64,000 nt of DNA from Ariolimax columbianus (Eukaryota; Mollusca; Gastropoda; Stylommatophora; Arionidae): positions 36,693,533 to 36,757,532 of the forward strand of contig JAVGWX010000006.1 in NCBI GenBank assembly GCA_036924085.1. Reading direction: 5' to 3'. Below the pieces are notes generated by a model that saw only the letters and a list, made by a program, of their open reading frames with translations, did no database searches and was not told where the DNA came from. Position numbers and translations under genes: made by a program. Positions 59,305 to 64,000 of the stretch are shown here, in pieces. Position 1 is the stretch's first letter. Each line of letters starts with the position of its first letter.

Positions 59305-59462
59305 AACCTAAAGACATATCTTCTATCAAACCTAAAGACATATCTTCTATCAAACCTAAAGACATATCTTCTATCAAACCTAAAGACCTATCAAACCTAA
59401 AGACATATCTTCTATCAAACCTAAAGACATATCTTCTATCAAACCTAAAGACATACCTTCTC
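59305..59462. repeat. 24-bp tandem repeat, about 7 copies
   Basis: The unit CCTAAAGACATATCTTCTAT plus CAAA encodes KPKDISSI in one frame. One shortened unit shifts the frame, after which it reads LKTYLLSN. The frame 59139-59525 is open but there is no sign it is a gene. Confidence 0.92.
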
Positions 59463-59789
59463 AGACCGATTGTCAGTCCTACTTCTGGCTATATAGAGTC
59501 ATTCACAGGTCTAGAGGTACAGTAGGGCTACAGACAGTTCCTCTCGTGGCTACAGATAGTCCTTCTCATGGCTACAGACAGTCCTCACATCTGCATACAA
59601 TCCTTCTCATGGCTATATGTAATGGCAGGTAAAATCTTGTATTTTGTTTTAATACTGATGGAAATCTTGAACAACCCATATCAAAGAAGATCACTAAAAG
59701 CCACAGAGATGATGAAATACAGAAGAATGTTAAGAACCCCTTGCACAGCTTGAAATGTAACTCTAGTCATCTTGTTTCGGTACTGGTTT

Positions 59790-60039
59790 GTTTTTGTTTT
59801 TTTGCGTTCGCCTTATTCCTATAATCCCTAAGGCGGTGTGCGTTGCACTGTGGTTTTTATTTCGCGCCTGTAGGCCCAGTGCATCCGACTTCAGCATGCA
59901 TTTTATGTAAGGGTCTGCTTCCTCCTGCATTTTCTAAAGGTTTGCTTCCCCGGGGTAACGGCCGGTGCTGTGATGGGGATCGAACCCAGCACCTTCTGTT
60001 TGTGAGCCGTGTCACTTAACCACTAGGCCACGCCGTCCC
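59790..60039 (-). mobile_element. Family B tRNA-derived SINE with perfect 11-bp target duplication
   Basis: On the minus strand: GACGGCGTGGCCTAGTGGTT (A box), GGTGCTGGGTTCGATCCCC (B box), CACCGGCCGTTACCCCGGGG, then an A-rich tail. GGTACTGGTTT flanks it at 59779-59789 and 60040-60050. Confidence 0.95.
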
Positions 60040-60050
60040 CTGGTACTGGT

Positions 60051-60880
60051 TTAAATACAAGTAACAATGGAATAAATGCATGTAGCATTTAGGGATGAAC
60101 ATTTGAGTGAGAAGGAGTATAGTTACATAAGTTTCACATAATTAGCCCCAGTAGTTTTCACATTTTACTGAAGGCGTGTGAAGTTGAGATAGTACCCACA
60201 AATATGATCCGTATATGAAAATTCAACACATTACCTTAAAAGAACCCACGACGTCCGTAAAAACTCTTCATGAAATGAATGGCAAAACGGTGAACTTCTG
60301 CCACGAAACACATTTATAAATTTAGGAAAACTTAGAATTAGAAAAGTTGTGACTTTTTTTAACACAGTCGTCAAAGCCGATATGTTGGTTCCCCGTTTAT
60401 CTGGGGAAAAAATCCCCAAGCCGATGTATCTGCTCCTCGAAGTGAATGAAATATTTATACATTTTCCTTTTTACCAAAAGCTGCTAGAACTGTAAGGGAG
60501 ATAATCATTTGACGTCCTGTTTTGAAACACTTGAAATGTTATATTTAGTTACTCTTATACAGAAGTTCCTTTCAGCCTCAAATTCTGGCTCTGTTTTTAG
60601 ACCACTTGTCTGCTCATGTGGTTCCATGCAGAACATTTGTGGGACAGAGACGAGAATAGGTCCATTAGCAGATTGCGAGCATTTCGTAAGAGGCGATTAA
60701 CAGTGCAATCTAAACCTCATATGTAGAAAGCTATCTAAGTCAAGGCTTTGCTATTGCCAGAGTGTGGAGTAGCCTGTTGGCTTTGAAAAATAGTTTTAGA
60801 AACAACACTTCATGTACGAGACGCGAATAAACGAAGAAATAACTTTTTTTGCAGATCTGAAGAAGAAAACCAATTTATGT
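60051..60880. other. No gene recognised
   Basis: Mixed sequence with short open frames on both strands. A donor-like AAG|GTAATG on the minus strand at about 60235 could end an untranslated exon, but nothing supports it. Confidence 0.4.
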
Positions 60881-60884
60881 ATTA

Positions 60885-61205
60885 CTGTCGTACAACTTTA
60901 TTCCAATTTGCAATACCGCACTGAAAAATGGCGTCAAAGATGTAGTGAGGAATGGAGATCAAAGAAGAACATATGCGACAGGGTATAATATGCCATACGT
61001 GTGAGAGCCCTAAACAGATCAAAGAACGGAAGTGTCCAGGTACCGATCGAACTTTATAAAGTAAGGATATGCGGAGCCACTCAAGACCCCAAACATCCGT
61101 ATAACTGTCCAAGAATGCAAGAACCATGTACTTTAGCTGATCTCGTGGCAGCGAATGAAAAAGCTTTCAGGGCAGCTGTTTTCTGGTCCAATACTTTGTG
61201 AGGTT
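60885..61205 (+). other. Open frame of unknown origin
   Basis: The frame 61001-61201 reads IELYKVRICGATQDPKHPYN then CPRMQEPCTLADLVAANEKA and FRAAVFWSNTL. The C-x(5)-C spacing and end position recall LINE C-termini, but I cannot assign it. Confidence 0.3.
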
Positions 61206-61349
61206 GCCGGACACGGAAAGTAAGTAAGTATTCCAATTTCTGGGGTAGTCGATGAATTTTAAAGATTGAGGTCTACAACCGCTTCATCACGTTGTGTGCT
61301 GGTTATGTTTGTTTATTTCACCCCCAACAGAAAAACAATAAATGTCTTA

Positions 61350-61462
61350 ACGGGGATTCGACCTGCTGGCCTCCTTGCCTTGTCAGCGGGCAGACATCGA
61401 AACCATTCGGCCTGCAGTCCTCCTTTCCTTGTCAGCTGGCAGACATCGGAATCATTCGACCA
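61350..61462. repeat. ~56-bp tandem duplication
   Basis: Two copies of CCTTGTCAGCGGGCAGACAT-CG followed by ATTCG; the second has CAGCTGGCAGACATCGGAAT. Confidence 0.85.
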
Positions 61463-61614
61463 CGCGCTCCTTTATTTTTATTTTTTTTTAATGTATATAA
61501 CGTTTGCGTTTATGTCGGTGGAGTGAGTCTCAAAATAAGTAATGAATTCATCTAAAATGTTCACCAACTCCCACATTACGTTGTTTATTCAATGACTTTT
61601 CGATATAAAGTCAT

Positions 61615-62480
61615 AAATAATGTCCAGAGCCTGCATGCCTTTCATTCGTGCATTTTTGAGGAGAACCCAACTGAGATGGGCTAGCCCCCGTGTTCGAATG
61701 TGAAGCGAAGGGATCCAGATGAGATTTGTCTATAAAGAACTTAGTGAAGAAACACGATCATAGGGATCTCCAAAAGAGAGTTTAAAGGATAGTCTGGATG
61801 AGTCTCATAAGTGATGTCAAATAGACATTATCACATGGGGAAACCTGGCTAAAAATTGTTCAACCTCGAAGGGTGCGGTCATAAAGAACGTCGCAAGCAG
61901 CAAGGGCCTCAGTGTTCATGGAGCCCATAATAGACGCGCATTCATAAAGTCTAAAGCAGGCAGCGCATGAGCTGCAGTGGTCAGCGACCCATAGCTGACA
62001 GCTAGCGGCAGGGCCAGCGAAACATTGCTGCCAAGACCCTTCTACACCTCCACGCGGTGATCCTGGATAACAGGCTGCAGCAGGGCAGACTGGCTAAGGA
62101 GAAGGGATCGAAGAGGGAATGCTAACCAGGTACTCAAAAAATGCTTGCTGAAGTCGGATGTGTTTGACCGAAAGGTGCACATATCGCAGTCAAGCTGTAA
62201 ACTACGACACAACGCATTCCGTTCTCTGGACTACATTCTGCTACTTAAGCCCTTTTAGGGTTTGGTAGCGGGAGATTGAGAACGAACAAAGCCAAGCCAA
62301 GTCTAGCGCAGAGGGAATACTAGTGACAGATGCGGATTGTGTTTACCAGTCGTGTCATAGAACTTTCGACGCCCGCATTGGCTTGATCAGTCAAAAGGGC
62401 ACCCATAGACTCAAAGATGCAGTGTGGCATGGGATAATGTTGGGGGTCCTCATCAACATCAACAATGATGGACACATTTG
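61615..62480 (+). mobile_element. LINE 3' end split by family A insertion
   Basis: Frames read FLRRTQLRWASPRVRM, YKELSEETRS, SPKESLKDSLDESHK and WGNLAKNCSTSKGAVIKNVA. After the insertion come TDADCVYQSCHRTFDARIGL and RLKDAVWHGIM. The last part is a C-terminal zinc-knuckle-like tail shared with 2110-2430. Confidence 0.82.
61960..62298 (+). mobile_element. Family A repeat, copy 15, with 13-bp target duplication
   Basis: Sense copy, 339 bp, flanked by AAGTCTAAAGCAG (61947-61959) and AAGTCTAGCGCAG (62299-62311), two mismatches. It begins GCGCATGAGCTGCAGTGG and ends AACAAAGCCAAGCC. Confidence 0.88.
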
Positions 62481-62996
62481 TATTATTATTATTAATAACT
62501 AATTGAGAAGGAAAATAAGATTCAATATAAATCAACAATTATTTTGTTATTCGGTACGAAGGCGCTCGCATCTGATTGTGACAATAATCCGCTGTGAATG
62601 AGATCAGCTTAGACAGTGGATACATTTGTTACAGGGACATGTACAAACAGAGCACAATTAATGCTAGTCAGCAAACACTGAACACGAGTTGTAAGTATAA
62701 TTGAACAACAATATTAATTTTTTTAAATTAAGGCCCAGCAACACCACAACACCCAAGTCTGAGGGAATACCAGACCATGGCGGACATTTCTCTCTACACA
62801 TTTGAGTGATTTGAAATGGAGTCGTTTACTCAAATTCGCCTGCAACGGTGTTGGGGACCAAGCTTCTGTACACTTCAGTAATCCCGATAAGGGCACAGAT
62901 TCTCTTCTACCATTCAGTGATGGCGCGGGGGATGAAGAAGCCACAGTAACCTACCAACCACCACCACTACATTCGCTACTGCATCCACTTTCAATG
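62481..62996. other. No feature recognised
   Basis: AT-rich up to 62720, then higher G+C with short open frames on both strands (62723-62944 minus, 62802-63011 plus). I do not recognise either. Confidence 0.4.
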
Positions 62997-63009
62997 AAAT
63001 ATTTTATTT

Positions 63010-63238
63010 AGTTCTCTAATCCCCAAGGCGGTATGCGTTGCACTGTGGTTTTTATTTTGACCCTGTGGGCCAAGTGCATCCGACTTCAGCATGCATTTTA
63101 TGTAAGGGTCTACTTTCTCCTGCATTTTCTAACGGTTTGCTTCCCCGGGATAACGGCCGGTGCTGTGATGGGGATCGAACCCAGCATCTTCTGGCTGTGA
63201 GCCGTGTCACTTGACCACTAGCCCACGCCGTCCCTTAA
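63010..63238 (-). mobile_element. Family B tRNA-derived SINE with perfect 13-bp target duplication
   Basis: Minus-strand A box (GGCGTGGGCTAGTGGTCAAG) and B box (GGGTTCGATCCCCATC). AAATATTTTATTT occurs at 62997-63009 and 63239-63251. Confidence 0.95.
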
Positions 63239-63374
63239 AAATATTTTATTTTAATTTGTTTATCTTAATTGTTTGTGCAGTACACATTTATTTATATTTA
63301 CAATACAGGATAGAAGTGTTGTTTTTTTTAGTCTTTATTCGATAACTGTGTGAGATTATTTTCTCAAGCAATGG

Positions 63375-64000
63375 GCCGAAGGAACATCATCATCAGGTCA
63401 TTCAGTCCTAGGACTGGTCAACAAGCTCATGGATTTTGTCCTTCCATTTCTGCCTATCCTCTGCAGCCGTCTTCAGCTCAGCATACGTTTTCACTGCCAT
63501 ATCTTCGCCAGCTTGAGACAAAAAGGTATTTCCCTCTCCTTCCCTGCATAATGTCCCCGTTTTGACTGGGCCATCTCTCCGCAGATTATGTCCCAACAAG
63601 CCAAGTCGATTTCTTTTTATTTTCCGGATCAACTTTCTCTCTTCTCCCATCTCCGCCAATACCTTTGCATTTGATTTCTTTTCCGTCTAGCTCACTCTTT
63701 CCATATTTCGGTAACACCACATCTCAAGAGTCTCCAAGTATGTTTCCTCTCTTTTATTTATAGTCCATGTTTCACAGCCATACATTGCAACAGTCCAAAC
63801 ATATGTGTATAAGATTATTTTCCTTAGAGACCAACGAATATTATTGGATAAGGATTTTTTGTTTATCTCTAAACACTTTCTTTACCATTGCAATTCTAGA
63901 TCATATTTCTCTATAGCATCGAGCATTTTCTGTTATAGTTTGACCAAGATATGGAAATTGGAATACCTGCTTGACTTCTTTCCCTTTCCTTCCTATAATT
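63375..64000 (-). mobile_element. RTE-like LINE 3' part, continues beyond window
   Basis: Minus frames read KVFQFPYLGQTITEN-like residues, RLGLLGHNLRRDGPVKTGTL and AEDRQKWKDKIHELVDQS. The 3' end carries GACCTGATGATGATG next to AGTCCTAGGACTGGTC, as in 31560-32285. Several stops. Confidence 0.78.

Noticed and set aside
60230..60419. Minus open frame as a first exon of a third gene
   Set aside because: A donor-like site exists but no coding similarity or further exons were found.

Overview
The window is nuclear DNA of an animal. Two protein-coding genes can be assembled by hand from short exons joined by GT-AG introns with matching phase. Most of the rest is transposon-derived: LINEs of several clades, mariner elements, and tRNA-like or unclassified SINEs. 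The mixture of CR1-like, RTE-like and RNase H-bearing LINEs with mariner suits an invertebrate, possibly a mollusc or other lophotrochozoan. That placement is an impression from the repeats, not a proof. I see no bacterial, plasmid or phage genes.

Layout. (1) From position 1 to 35,719 the minus strand carries a flavin-dependent amine oxidase (monoamine-oxidase family). Eight coding exons are recognisable, about 284 residues from the FAD-binding N-terminus onward, and the gene runs off the left edge. Its fourth intron is about 19.7 kb. It contains a 5'-truncated LINE (5,970-8,097, clean 12-bp target duplication) and immediately beside it a 14.4-kb minisatellite (8,125-22,511) of about 500 copies of a 25/31-bp TG-rich unit. 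The minisatellite has higher-order duplications of about 1.3, 2.9, 5.0 and 7.9 kb. The many Cys-rich open frames across it are a by-product of the repeat, not genes. (2) Positions 35,733-40,910 separate the amine oxidase from a divergent plus-strand gene and hold only LINE/SINE debris and AT-rich DNA. (3) Positions 40,941-52,432 hold four coding exons of a 565-residue membrane-anchored UPF0489 (C5orf22-like) protein, with introns full of LINE and SINE copies. (4) Positions 52,433-64,000 contain no gene I can support: decayed LINE copies, SINEs and several small tandem arrays. One array of about 21 x 42/43 bp arose inside a reverse transcriptase reading frame.

Interspersed families. Family A is about 340 bp with at least 15 copies, several with target duplications. 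Family B is a tRNA-derived SINE with two perfect target duplications. Family C is about 330 bp with 5 copies. Families D, E and F are tRNA-headed SINEs. Copies of A sit inside LINEs and a mariner sits inside a LINE, which gives a relative order of insertion.

The most unusual object is the intronic mega-minisatellite. It is strongly strand-asymmetric, hierarchically duplicated, and would be transcribed as hundreds of CA-rich units in the amine oxidase pre-mRNA. All gene models, element boundaries and homologies were read by eye; no search or alignment was run.
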